Positions 21,861 through 30,011 of a DNA stretch of 48,612 nucleotides are shown here, piece by piece. Each line of letters opens with the position of its first letter. Position 1 is the stretch's first letter. Source of the stretch: an uncultured Collinsella sp. GTDB lineage: Bacteria > Actinomycetota > Coriobacteriia > Coriobacteriales > Coriobacteriaceae. Below the pieces are notes generated by a model, which did no database searches, was not told the DNA's origin, and saw nothing but the letters and a program-made list of their open reading frames with translations. The position numbers were made by a program, and so were the translations under genes. The stretch is taken from positions 1 through 48,612 of the forward strand of contig UQWG01000011.1 in NCBI GenBank assembly GCA_900544645.1. The letters are read 5' to 3'.

Positions 21861-21984
21861 AAAGTTGAACTCTATGGTTTCTTAACAATTCACTATAACT
21901 GCAGGTCAAGGCCAAAACTTCAAGTTCAACTTGACCCTTTAGAACCTTTAAGGTTCAAGTTGAGGTCGAAAGCAGTAGTAGAAT
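21861..21984 (+). promoter_or_regulatory. Repeated AAGTTGAAC/CAAGTT operator-like sites upstream of the wall hydrolase
   Basis: The gap 21713-22026 has no gene but several related sites: AAAGTTGAAC at 21861, the palindrome CAAGTTCAACTTG at 21921-21933, the palindrome AACCTTTAAGGTT at 21943-21955 and TTCAAGTTGAGG overlapping it. A possible -10 TAGAAT lies at 21979-21984, 19 bases after TTCAAG. Long spacers and palindromes of this kind are usual for MerR-type or HspR-like regulators. The regulator is not identified. Confidence 0.45.
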
Positions 21985-22026
21985 ACCTTTCGAACTATAA
22001 CCTACGATTGATTGCAGAGGGACTGG

Positions 22027-23160
22027 ATGCAGCATTCGAACCATCGCACCGCAGCGCTCATCGCGTCGAAGCCGGCTCGTATCATCACGAGCGCCGCGCT
22101 CGCCGTTACACTGACGGCCGCGCCGATGCTCTCCCCCGTCGCAGCCTATGCCGCCTCGCAGGCAACGCAGGATCAGCTTTCCGCTGCCCAGCAGAAAATC
22201 GAAACCGCCACGAGTGCCTACAACGAAGCCCGCACCAAGCTCGAGGATCTGCAGAAGCAAATCGACACTAACGAGGCAAGCATCGAGAAGATCGAAGCCG
22301 AACTTCCCGATCAACAGGCCAAGGCGAGCTCCGCCATGCGCGATCTGTATAAATACCAGAAGGGCACCAACCCCATCGTGAGCTTCCTGGTCAACGCGCA
22401 GAGCCTGGGCGAGTTCATCACTACCTGCAAGTACACCAACCAGATCACGAGCTCGAGCGTCGACGAGATCGAAGAGCTCAACAAGATGCAGACCGAGCTC
22501 GAGCAGAACAAGACCGAGCTCGAGCAGGCCAAGTCCCAACTCGAGACCGAGCAGAAAACCGCCGAGGACGCACTGGCACAGGCCCAGCAGCTTCGCAGCG
22601 AAGCCCAGGCAAAGGCCGAGCAGGAGAATGCCGCCGAGCTGGCCAAGCTCGAGGCCGACAAGGCCGCTGCCGCCGAGAAGCTCTCGGGCGAGGGCGTGAG
22701 CGGCAACAACTCCAACAGCCAGGCCAATAACGCCAACACCATCATCGACACCACGGTGAACAACTCCAATACCGGCAACTCCGATTACGACTCGTTTATC
22801 AACGAGTGGACGAGTCGCATCGACAACTACCTCGCCGGCTCCCCCATGGCAGGCCAGGGTTACAACTTTGCCGTGGCAGCCTGGAATACCGGTGTTGACC
22901 CTCGCTGGTCTCCCGCCATCGCCTGCATCGAGAGCAGCAAGGGCCTCTATTGTGCCGGCTCCTATAACGCCTGGGGCTGGAGCGCCCGCGGCGGCGGCTG
23001 GCGGAGCTTTGGTAGCTGGAGCGAGGGCGTCTCTGCCCACGTTGCCTACCTGCGCGCCAACTATGGCTCCACGCTTACCCCGGCAGCCGCCAAAAAGTAC
23101 TGCCCGCCCACGTGGCAGGACTGGTACAACAAGGTTGCAACCCAGATGAACCGCATCTAA
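22027..23160 (+). CDS. Secreted coiled-coil protein with a lysozyme-like C-terminal domain
   Basis: A 377-residue protein. A signal peptide with a basic start and ALAVTLTAAPMLSPVAAYA precedes a coiled coil of about 170 residues rich in Gln, Glu, Ala and Lys (like CwlO/PcsB N-terminal domains). Next comes an Asn/Ser/Thr-rich linker of about 40 residues. The C-terminal domain contains VAAWNTGVDPRWSPAIACIESSKG, YNAWGWSARGGGWRSFGSW and AHVAYLRANYG, a lysozyme or glucosaminidase-like fold with a likely catalytic Glu in ACIES. It is probably a peptidoglycan hydrolase controlled through its coiled coil, as FtsEX partners are. GAGGG five or six bases before the ATG supports the start. A terminator follows. 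Confidence 0.82.
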   Translation: MQHSNHRTAALIASKPARIITSAALAVTLTAAPMLSPVAAYAASQATQDQLSAAQQKIETATSAYNEARTKLEDLQKQIDTNEASIEKIEAELPDQQAKASSAMRDLYKYQKGTNPIVSFLVNAQSLGEFITTCKYTNQITSSSVDEIEELNKMQTELEQNKTELEQAKSQLETEQKTAEDALAQAQQLRSEAQAKAEQENAAELAKLEADKAAAAEKLSGEGVSGNNSNSQANNANTIIDTTVNNSNTGNSDYDSFINEWTSRIDNYLAGSPMAGQGYNFAVAAWNTGVDPRWSPAIACIESSKGLYCAGSYNAWGWSARGGGWRSFGSWSEGVSAHVAYLRANYGSTLTPAAAKKYCPPTWQDWYNKVATQMNRI

Positions 23161-23170
23161 GATCAACGTC

Positions 23171-23200
23171 AAAGGGCCCAATTGGGGCCCTTTTTCTTTT
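23171..23200 (+). terminator. Terminator after the secreted coiled-coil gene
   Basis: AAAGGGCCC and GGGCCCTTT form a 9-bp stem with a short loop, followed by TTTCTTTT. It lies just after the plus-strand stop and abuts the kinase gene stop on the other strand. Confidence 0.85.
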
Positions 23201-24599
23201 ACGCGACGGAGGTATCGACGACGCCAGTCGCGTTTGCAATGGCAACAATGATAGTCATTACCAACAAGAGCACACCCATAGCCTTGAGCCAGAGCTTTGC
23301 AAGCTTTTTACCGCGGTATCTATCGAGTAGCTCAAACCGCCGGCGAAGGCGGCGTTTGTCGAGCATCACAAAATGGATGAGCACTACGAGACCGTCGACA
23401 AAGATAAAATACTCAATCGCGAGAAACCACATCGGGTAGTTTTGGTTGGCGCCCGTAGGATGAAAAACGGCAAAATGGCTTCCGGCAAAGAAAACAAGTA
23501 GCGAAAGATAGACGAATGCGTTCCAAATGCGCCCAACGGTGTCGGGAATGCGGGAGAGTAAATTCGGGCGCTCAGGCACCAACGGCAATCCGCCCTGAGA
23601 CTGATCCGTGGGGAGCACGGGCGCAGGGCACACGGCTCGCCGCTCCGGAGGCTCTTGGAAGGAAGCAGCATTCGGCGCGGACGACGGCGTCGGTGCGGAC
23701 AACGCATAGGATGCACGCGCAGCGTGCCCTAGCGCCTTCGCGCTTGCAAAGCGCTTGTCCGGATCGAGCGCCATCGCCATGCAAATAACATCGGCAAGCG
23801 AGGCGGGGATATCATATGCCTCGCATTGCTCGCGCATGTTCCGACCCGGCTTGGGGTCGGCCCCCGTCAGACAAAAGAACAGCAGGGCACCGAGCGCATA
23901 GACATCGCTGCGCACGCTCGTCTGGCCAAAACCGTACTGCTCGGGCGGCGCATAGGGACGCGTGCCAAACTTAACGGTATCGGCATCGGCTCCCTCGCGC
24001 CACACGCGAGCGATTCCCAAGTCGATAATCACCAGCGATGAAAATGTCATGCCTGTATCGGGCGTATAGTTTGCGCCCGATACGATGATATTCGAGGGCT
24101 TTAGGTCGCGATGGATCACCGGCGCAGCCATCTCCCCCGCCGACGCAAAGCCGGCATGGAGCTCCGCAACTGCATCACAAAGGGCGCCAAACAGCTCACA
24201 GGCATAATCGGGCGTCGCACCCAAACGCCCCACCAGGGCCCCGAGCGTTTCGCCTTCGATGTATTCCATGACCACGCAAAGCTCGTCGCCCACGCGGCGG
24301 CAATCGACAATCCGAGGCAAGTGCTCGTAACGTCGCCCAGCATGCTGGGCCGCAAACAGGCGTTCATACGCCCCGCCAATCTGGGCCGACGCGTCGATGC
24401 GCTTGCGAACAAAGGGGCCAAGAGATCCTCCGCCGGAGCCCTCAAAGTACACGAGCTCGGTCGTCTCGACGTCGGAGTGCTTGAGCACACGGTCTACGCG
24501 ATAGCTGTCATCACGCTCAAGTGACGCCAGGTGTCCGGCGAGCGCAGCGGTCAGCTCATCATCGGAATATGTTGGGCTCTGAGTATCCATAGCGTCCAT
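23199..24599 (-). CDS. Membrane-anchored Ser/Thr protein kinase
   Basis: A 466-residue Hanks-type kinase. The glycine-rich loop may be GSGGGSLG, Lys66 in FVRKRI is the likely ATP-binding lysine, the catalytic loop is HRDLKPSN (163-170), the metal site is DLG (193-195) rather than DFG, and APPEQYG is the APE-equivalent. A Pro/Ala-rich linker leads to three hydrophobic C-terminal segments (about residues 355-375, 390-410 and 440-460). There is no PASTA domain, so it is not the usual StkP/PknB wall sensor. Either M1 (24599) or M4 (24590) may start; no ribosome site is clear. Two unrecognised small genes precede it in the same direction. Confidence 0.9.
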   Translation of the reverse strand: MDAMDTQSPTYSDDELTAALAGHLASLERDDSYRVDRVLKHSDVETTELVYFEGSGGGSLGPFVRKRIDASAQIGGAYERLFAAQHAGRRYEHLPRIVDCRRVGDELCVVMEYIEGETLGALVGRLGATPDYACELFGALCDAVAELHAGFASAGEMAAPVIHRDLKPSNIIVSGANYTPDTGMTFSSLVIIDLGIARVWREGADADTVKFGTRPYAPPEQYGFGQTSVRSDVYALGALLFFCLTGADPKPGRNMREQCEAYDIPASLADVICMAMALDPDKRFASAKALGHAARASYALSAPTPSSAPNAASFQEPPERRAVCPAPVLPTDQSQGGLPLVPERPNLLSRIPDTVGRIWNAFVYLSLLVFFAGSHFAVFHPTGANQNYPMWFLAIEYFIFVDGLVVLIHFVMLDKRRLRRRFELLDRYRGKKLAKLWLKAMGVLLLVMTIIVAIANATGVVDTSVA

Positions 24600-24685
24600 A
24601 ATAACGCAGGGCGCGGACGCCCCATGACGCCCGTGCCCTGCACGTTCTAAATATCGTGAACGGCGCTTCCGCCGGCAGCCAACCG

Positions 24686-25108
24686 TTAGCTCACCGTCTC
24701 CTCACCAAAGCGATACAGCTCCTCGTTCACCTTTTGCAGGCTGCAGCCACGATCGATACAGAAAATGATGATGGCGTCACGGCGGTCCTTGCAGTTGAGG
24801 ACATTGGCGCCCGCCGCCGACAAGGCGCGGTTGGTCTCCTTGAGCGTCAGCGCCATGGCAAAGGCAATCTGCAGCACCTTATTGCGGCTCGGATGCCGCG
24901 CACCGGTAAAGATCTGATAGCCAAACGTCTCGTTGAGGTCGGCCATACGCACCACGCGCGAGCGCTCCAGCCCCTTTTCTTCCAAAAGCTGTTTCAGATA
25001 CTCCGAAAGCGACGGGGCGGTAAAGTCGTGCTCTTTGATATAGCCCTCGATACTCGGAGCATCGAGCAGCTCGTTGAGCAACTCTTCGGTTAGCTTCTTA
25101 TCAGGCAT
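24686..25108 (-). CDS. Small helical protein, possible XRE-like helix-turn-helix
   Basis: A 140-residue, mostly helical protein. The segment LSEYLKQLLEEKGLERSRVVRMADLNETFGYQIFTGARHPSRNKVLQIAFAMALTLKET has the layout of a divergent XRE-type helix-turn-helix (GARHPSRNKVLQIAFAM resembles the recognition and following helices). The rest, LSAAGANVLNCKDRRDAIIIFCIDRGCSLQKVNEELYRFGE, resembles a short C-terminal domain often found with it. It lies 86 bases upstream of the kinase gene in the same direction, so it may be a regulator or substrate of the kinase. The fold call is tentative. Confidence 0.7.
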   Translation of the reverse strand: MPDKKLTEELLNELLDAPSIEGYIKEHDFTAPSLSEYLKQLLEEKGLERSRVVRMADLNETFGYQIFTGARHPSRNKVLQIAFAMALTLKETNRALSAAGANVLNCKDRRDAIIIFCIDRGCSLQKVNEELYRFGEETVS

Positions 25109-25155
25109 ATGGCCTCACCCCCCAGCTCGCATAGTAACCATGTTTTTAATTCTAG

Positions 25156-25599
25156 TTAAAAACCGCTCACGTCAGAACGTTCCCAGCTGGCAACCTGGTC
25201 GGGAGATACCGTGCTCATCGCTTCGAACTTCCAGGTGCCGCCCGCTTTGAGATGGTTGGTGTTCGCAAGAGCCGTTCCCACCTGATTGCCGTCTGCGTCA
25301 TACAGAACATACTCAATCTGAATGTAGCTTTGCTCTTTATCCGTATTATTGGTCAACGTGCCAGTGATCTTATACGCGAACTGATTAGACGTATCCCCGG
25401 CCTCATCCGAAACCGTATAGGGTTCTTGTGCCTCTTTTTTCTCCTCGACTTGCTGGGTCTGTTCGGCAGGCTTTGCTGCATCACCCGTAGACGAATCAGA
25501 CGAGTTGCCGCCCATAGACCCTACGACGCCGGCAACAACGAGCACCACGATGACACCCAAAACGATCTTGCCGATCGGCTTCTTTCCCTCTTTTGCCAT
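25156..25599 (-). CDS. FxLYD-domain-like extracellular membrane-anchored protein
   Basis: A 147-residue protein: a short basic N-terminus (MAKEGKKPIGK), one membrane span (IVLGVIVVLVVAGVVGSMG), a Ser/Asp/Glu-rich linker, then a beta-rich domain with FAYKITGTLTNNTDKEQSYIQIEYVLYDADGNQVGTALANT. This matches the FxLYD pattern (a Ig-like domain with tolerance for TNN...V-YD--G). The domain would sit outside the membrane. Start 25599 is supported by GGAAGGA upstream. Its function is unknown; being next to a kinase gene may be meaningful. Confidence 0.78.
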   Translation of the reverse strand: MAKEGKKPIGKIVLGVIVVLVVAGVVGSMGGNSSDSSTGDAAKPAEQTQQVEEKKEAQEPYTVSDEAGDTSNQFAYKITGTLTNNTDKEQSYIQIEYVLYDADGNQVGTALANTNHLKAGGTWKFEAMSTVSPDQVASWERSDVSGF

Positions 25600-25758
25600 T
25601 ATGCATCCTTCCCACGATCCGGCTACCGTGCCGGCACACAGCACATCGTAGGAGGCAGCGAACTCAAATTCATTAGCTGGGAGCTAATGTCGCAACACAG
25701 TTTGCCATCTGGCACTCACTGAGTCTTTTTTTCCTTCACCGAACTCATGCCTTTGTTG

Positions 25759-25786
25759 TTGACTATTAAACATTTAGACGTAAACT
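25759..25786 (+). promoter_or_regulatory. Promoter of the oxidoreductase/aconitase X operon
   Basis: TTGACT (25759-25764) and TAAACT (25781-25786) are separated by 16 bases in an AT-rich gap. The predicted start of transcription is about 30 bases before the TTG start with its AAAGGA site. Confidence 0.5.
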
Positions 25787-25822
25787 GCTTTGTTACCTTG
25801 TCAACATCTGAAAGGAACCTCA

Positions 25823-28144
25823 TTGGGAAAAGACGTACTGGTGCAGCAACTCGTCGACTCATTCGACAGCTGGCCCGCCAAAAATTCCGGTTGCGGATCG
25901 TCCCGCATGACACAAGAGCTCTATCCTTTTGACAAGCTCTTCTCTCCCATCAAAATTAACAAGCTCACCGTCAAAAACCGCATTGTCATGGCGCCGATGG
26001 GCAATATCGACATGTGCGAGGAAACTGGCCGCCCCAGCGACATGATGCTGCAGTACTTTTTCGCCCGCGCCAAAGGCGGCTGCGGCCTCATCACAACAGG
26101 ACTCGTACCGGTAAGCCACGGCATCGATACCACGGTCACCGAGCTGGACAAGCTCACCTATTTCCCGCGCATCGATCGAAGCCGAACCGTTATGGCAGGC
26201 TGGCGCGACCTTGCCCAAGGTGTCCATGCCTTCGGATCACGCATTTTTGTCCAGCTTACGGCCGGACTCGGCCGCGTGGGCAACCCGCAATGCCTCATCA
26301 CGCAAAAGAAGTTTCCGGTCTCGGCGAGTTTCTTGCCTAACTACTACATCCCCGCCATTCCATGCATGCGCCTCTCGGACCAAAAGCTGCGCCGTATCGT
26401 AAACAATATCGGCCAGGCGGCGGCCGATGCTCATGCCATGGGCATCGATGGCGTCTATTTGCACGGGCACGAGGGTTATCTTATCGAGCAGCTCGGAAAC
26501 CCCGCCTTTAACCATCGCAAGCTCGGACGTTATGCCGATTGGCGTCAGTTTGGCCTCGATATGATCAAAGAAATCCGTCGCCGCGTTGGGCCCGACTACC
26601 CCATCATGTACCGCATCGACCTTTCGCTTGCACTCGAGGAAACCTATGACGAGCAGGTCATGAATTCGACCTATCTGGGACGTATGCGCGGCGGCCGTAC
26701 AGTCGAACAGACCCTGGGTTATATGGAAGAGCTCGTGGCGGCGGGAGTAGACATCTTTGACGTCGACCTTGGTTGCTATGACAACTGGTGGATGCCCCAC
26801 CCGCCTGCGAGCATGCCCGCAGGCTGCTTCGTTCCCGTGGCGCGCGCCGTTCGAGAGCGCTTTGCCGCCGACAATATCCGCTCCAATGCCGGCCTTCCCG
26901 TACCCGTTGTCGCGGTGGGTAAGTTGGGCTACCCCGACATTGCCGAACGCGCCCTTCGCAATGGCGACGCCGATATGATCATGCTCGGACGCCCGCTGCT
27001 TGCGGATCCCGAGTGGCCCAACAAGGCGTACGCCGGTCGCGTGGCAGACATTCGCCCCTGCATCGGATGCCAGGAAGGATGCCTCAACGAGTTTGTCGAA
27101 GGGGGCCATCCGCAGTGTGCCGTCAATCCACGCTGCAGCTTTGAATACCTCATGCCCCAGACACCCGCTCCCGCCAAAGAACCCAAACGCATAGCGGTGA
27201 TAGGAGCCGGACCCGCTGGGATGGTCTGTGCGCTAATCGCCGCGCGTCGTGGCCACGACGTAAAGCTCATCGATGCCGAAGATGAACTTGGAGGAAAACT
27301 CCTCTCCGCCAGCGCCGCCCGGATCAAGTTCGACCTCGATAACTACCGATCATATCTTGTTCGACAGGTGCGCGAGCAGGCAGAAAAACCCAACGGGAAC
27401 CTGACACTCGAACTTGGACGGGCAGCACGCGCCGAAGATCTTGCAAAAGCAGGCTTCGACGCAATCGTGTGCGCGACAGGCACTTCCAATGCAATACCGC
27501 CCATCCCCGGTCTTACGGAGCTTGCAGCATCGGGCCATGCCGTGCTGGCAACGCAGCTACTGCGCCAACCCGCGCTGCTTGGCAACGCCAAAACCGTCAC
27601 CATCATTGGCGGAGGGGCCGTGGGCTGCGAGGTTGCCCAATGGCTCACCGTCGAACACGGCATACCACAGGTCAGCGTAATTGAAATGCTGCCTCACATG
27701 ATGCAGGGCGCCTGCACGGCAAATCGCGGCCACCTACTCCATACGCTCAGGGGACGCAATGTGCGGCTCCTCAATATGACACGCGTCGAGCGCGCGGAAG
27801 TCGGCGGCAAACGCGAGTCTGGAGCCCCATCGAGGTGTGCGCGTCTCCACTTGAGTCGCAACTGCCACAAAAACGTTCCCGACCCCTACGTCTCGTGGTC
27901 ACCGGTCTTGCCCGAGAACGTCGAAAACCCGCTTGCACCCAAAATCGGCAACGACTGGAAGTCACTCGAGCTAACCTGCGACTTGGTAATCATTGCCTGC
28001 GGCGGACACCCCGACGACGCGCTGTTCTACAAACTGCAGCAGACGCACGCCGCTGACGAGCTGCATAACATCGGCGATGGGTTTGCGCCCGGCCGTGTGC
28101 TCGAAGCGGTCCGTGCGGCATACCGACTCGGCACCAATATCTAA
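25823..28144 (+). CDS. Old yellow enzyme-type NADH:flavin oxidoreductase with Fe-S cluster and FAD domain
   Basis: About 773 residues, related to 2,4-dienoyl-CoA reductase and BaiCD-like enzymes. The N-terminal TIM barrel begins with LFSPIKINKLTVKNRIVMAPMG and binds FMN. The usual HxAHGYL is HGHEGYLIEQ. A 4Fe-4S motif C-x2-C-x3-C-x11-C is seen in CIGCQEGCL...PQC. The C-terminal part has IAVIGAGPAGMVCA (FAD) and TIIGGGAVGCE (NAD(P)H). It should reduce an activated double bond. The TTG at 25823 has AAAGGA at good spacing; an ATG at 25907, giving a more usual N-terminus, is an alternative. The next gene begins about 20 bases later. Confidence 0.92.
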   Translation: MGKDVLVQQLVDSFDSWPAKNSGCGSSRMTQELYPFDKLFSPIKINKLTVKNRIVMAPMGNIDMCEETGRPSDMMLQYFFARAKGGCGLITTGLVPVSHGIDTTVTELDKLTYFPRIDRSRTVMAGWRDLAQGVHAFGSRIFVQLTAGLGRVGNPQCLITQKKFPVSASFLPNYYIPAIPCMRLSDQKLRRIVNNIGQAAADAHAMGIDGVYLHGHEGYLIEQLGNPAFNHRKLGRYADWRQFGLDMIKEIRRRVGPDYPIMYRIDLSLALEETYDEQVMNSTYLGRMRGGRTVEQTLGYMEELVAAGVDIFDVDLGCYDNWWMPHPPASMPAGCFVPVARAVRERFAADNIRSNAGLPVPVVAVGKLGYPDIAERALRNGDADMIMLGRPLLADPEWPNKAYAGRVADIRPCIGCQEGCLNEFVEGGHPQCAVNPRCSFEYLMPQTPAPAKEPKRIAVIGAGPAGMVCALIAARRGHDVKLIDAEDELGGKLLSASAARIKFDLDNYRSYLVRQVREQAEKPNGNLTLELGRAARAEDLAKAGFDAIVCATGTSNAIPPIPGLTELAASGHAVLATQLLRQPALLGNAKTVTIIGGGAVGCEVAQWLTVEHGIPQVSVIEMLPHMMQGACTANRGHLLHTLRGRNVRLLNMTRVERAEVGGKRESGAPSRCARLHLSRNCHKNVPDPYVSWSPVLPENVENPLAPKIGNDWKSLELTCDLVIIACGGHPDDALFYKLQQTHAADELHNIGDGFAPGRVLEAVRAAYRLGTNI

Positions 28145-28165
28145 CACGAAAGGATGGGCTCACAG

Positions 28166-29443
28166 ATGAACCTGACCTCCCAACAACAAGCCCTGCTCGA
28201 CGGCGCCAAGGGCCCCGCCATGGCCAAAGTGGTCAAGACCCTCGTTATGTACGGCGAATGCTTTGGCGCCGAGCGTATGGTTCCCGTGACCGGCGCAAAC
28301 GGTCATCTTGTCACAAGTTTTGGCCTCTCCATGCTCGGTCCAGTCTATGACCTTATGGATGAGCTGCTGAAAGACGGCGCCCTGTCCGGTCAGTCATTCT
28401 CGGTCGACCCGAGGCCCCTCGACCCCGCCGTCCCGGCCAACCCGCTGCAAAAGCTGCTGTTCAAGATTATGTATTCCAAACAAGACGATTATGAGGCACA
28501 GCTGCGCAGCATGGGTCTATTGGACAACGATGCTTTCACCTGCACCTGTTACCAGCCCGAGGTTGGCAATCGACCTCGGCGTGGCGACATCCTAAGCTGG
28601 GCAGAAAGCAGCGCCGTGGTCTTTGCCAACTCCGTGCTGGGCGCTCGCTGCAATCGCAACTCCGGCATCATCGAGATGTTCGGCTCAATTGCCGGCTTTG
28701 TCCCGGAATTCGGCCTGCTCACCGATGAGGGCCGCAAGGCGACCTGGATCATCGAAGTCGACTGTAAGCGCAAGCCCGAAGCGCAAGTGCTTGGCAGCGC
28801 CATTGGCATGAAGGTGATGGAAGACGTCCCTTACATTAAAGGCCTCGACCGCTGGCTTGGCCGCGAACTCACACCCGGCACGCAGGACTACCTTAAGGAC
28901 ATGGGCGCCGCCAGCGCATCGAACGGCGCTGTCGGGCTCTACCACGTGGACGGCATCACGCCCGAGGCCGTCGAACAAGGCGAACACCTCATAGCACCAG
29001 ACGCCCAAATCTATCGCATTGACGACGCCGAGCTGGAACGCATCCGCTCGAGCTACCCCGTTATGTGGAAGAACCCGGGCGCGCGCCCCAAGCTTGCCTT
29101 CATCGGCTGCCCCCACCTCTCGTCTGCACAACTCGCCCATTGGGCAGACGCCATCTGCGATGGGCTGAGCGCCTCCGGCAAGTGGCGCGTGCAAGTACCC
29201 ACCGTACTGACCGCCGCCCCATCCGTGGCAGACGCCTTCCGCAAGACTGCGGCATACAGACGCCTCTCGACTACCGGCGCCGTCGTCTCGAGCATCTGCC
29301 CGCTTATGTACACCAACAACCCGCTGTGCGGCAGCATGCCCATCATCACCAACTCCAACAAGTTGCGTACGTACTCGGCATCGCGCTACTACACCGACGA
29401 CGAGGTGCTCGCCTACGTCACCACCGGAAAACCAATCAAATAG
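28166..29443 (+). CDS. Aconitase X large (catalytic) subunit
   Basis: A 425-residue protein of the AcnX catalytic family (formerly DUF521). Recognisable segments are MYGECFGAERMVPVTGANGH, TCTCYQPEVGNRPRRGD, WAESSAVVFANSVLGARCNRNSG, GLYHVDGITPEA and FIGCPHLS. Characterised members are dehydratases with an Fe-S cluster: cis-3-hydroxy-L-proline dehydratase in bacteria and mevalonate-5-phosphate dehydratase in archaea. Here GARCNRNS has Cys where GARTNR is more usual in what I recall of the family. The small subunit is encoded separately, 14 bases downstream. I use the ATG at 28166 because the GAAAGGA site suits it better than the ATG at 28154. Confidence 0.92.
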   Translation: MNLTSQQQALLDGAKGPAMAKVVKTLVMYGECFGAERMVPVTGANGHLVTSFGLSMLGPVYDLMDELLKDGALSGQSFSVDPRPLDPAVPANPLQKLLFKIMYSKQDDYEAQLRSMGLLDNDAFTCTCYQPEVGNRPRRGDILSWAESSAVVFANSVLGARCNRNSGIIEMFGSIAGFVPEFGLLTDEGRKATWIIEVDCKRKPEAQVLGSAIGMKVMEDVPYIKGLDRWLGRELTPGTQDYLKDMGAASASNGAVGLYHVDGITPEAVEQGEHLIAPDAQIYRIDDAELERIRSSYPVMWKNPGARPKLAFIGCPHLSSAQLAHWADAICDGLSASGKWRVQVPTVLTAAPSVADAFRKTAAYRRLSTTGAVVSSICPLMYTNNPLCGSMPIITNSNKLRTYSASRYYTDDEVLAYVTTGKPIK

Positions 29444-29457
29444 GAAGGCGACTCCTC

Positions 29458-29901
29458 ATGGAAAAAATCTTTCACGGCCGCGTCGTTGTCCCCGGAACTG
29501 CCCACGCCAAGGCACTTGTCTCTCACGGAGGGCTCAACACACTCGCATCGTTTCAGAAGGCACTGATGTTTGGCGACAAAAAGGCCACGTGTTCCGACCA
29601 AAACAATCCCGACTTGTACGGCAAACCTTTGGCGGGATGTGCCTTGTGTCTTCCGCAGACTATCGGCTCCACCACAGGCGGCATGGTGCTCTTCTGCGCC
29701 ACCAAAATGGGGCGCCAACCCGCATGCCTGCTGTTTTCCAAACCCATTGACAGCCTTGCCGCCGCTGGCGCGATCCTCTCGGGCGTATGGACCGACACCC
29801 CCATGCCCACCATTGACAACCTGGGCGATGAGTTTCTCGATGCTGTGTCGACGGGAGACGCCATCACCGTGACCGAAGACGGCACGGTCATCGTCGGCTA
29901 A
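29458..29901 (+). CDS. Aconitase X small (swivel) subunit
   Basis: A 147-residue protein of the AcnX swivel-domain family (formerly DUF126). It starts FHGRVVVPGTAHAKALVSHGGLN and continues with LYGKPLAGCALCLPQTIGSTTGGMVL, which holds the conserved GS-T-G segment of the swivel domain. It pairs with the large subunit to form the dehydratase active site. Its start has GGAAGG ten bases upstream and is close to the end of the large-subunit gene. It is followed after 110 bases by the M20 peptidase with no clear terminator. Confidence 0.93.
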   Translation: MEKIFHGRVVVPGTAHAKALVSHGGLNTLASFQKALMFGDKKATCSDQNNPDLYGKPLAGCALCLPQTIGSTTGGMVLFCATKMGRQPACLLFSKPIDSLAAAGAILSGVWTDTPMPTIDNLGDEFLDAVSTGDAITVTEDGTVIVG

Positions 29902-30011
29902 GGCTATCCGACCCGCCGCCCGCAGATGAACAACGTGTTTCGCCATTTCCCACGCGCGGTGCGGGCGATAATCTTGACGTATTCGATATACAACACGAAA
30001 GGAGTCCCACC

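Noticed and set aside
23199..24599. PASTA-type PknB kinase
   Set aside because: The region after the kinase domain has a Pro/Ala-rich linker and hydrophobic segments but no PASTA repeats.
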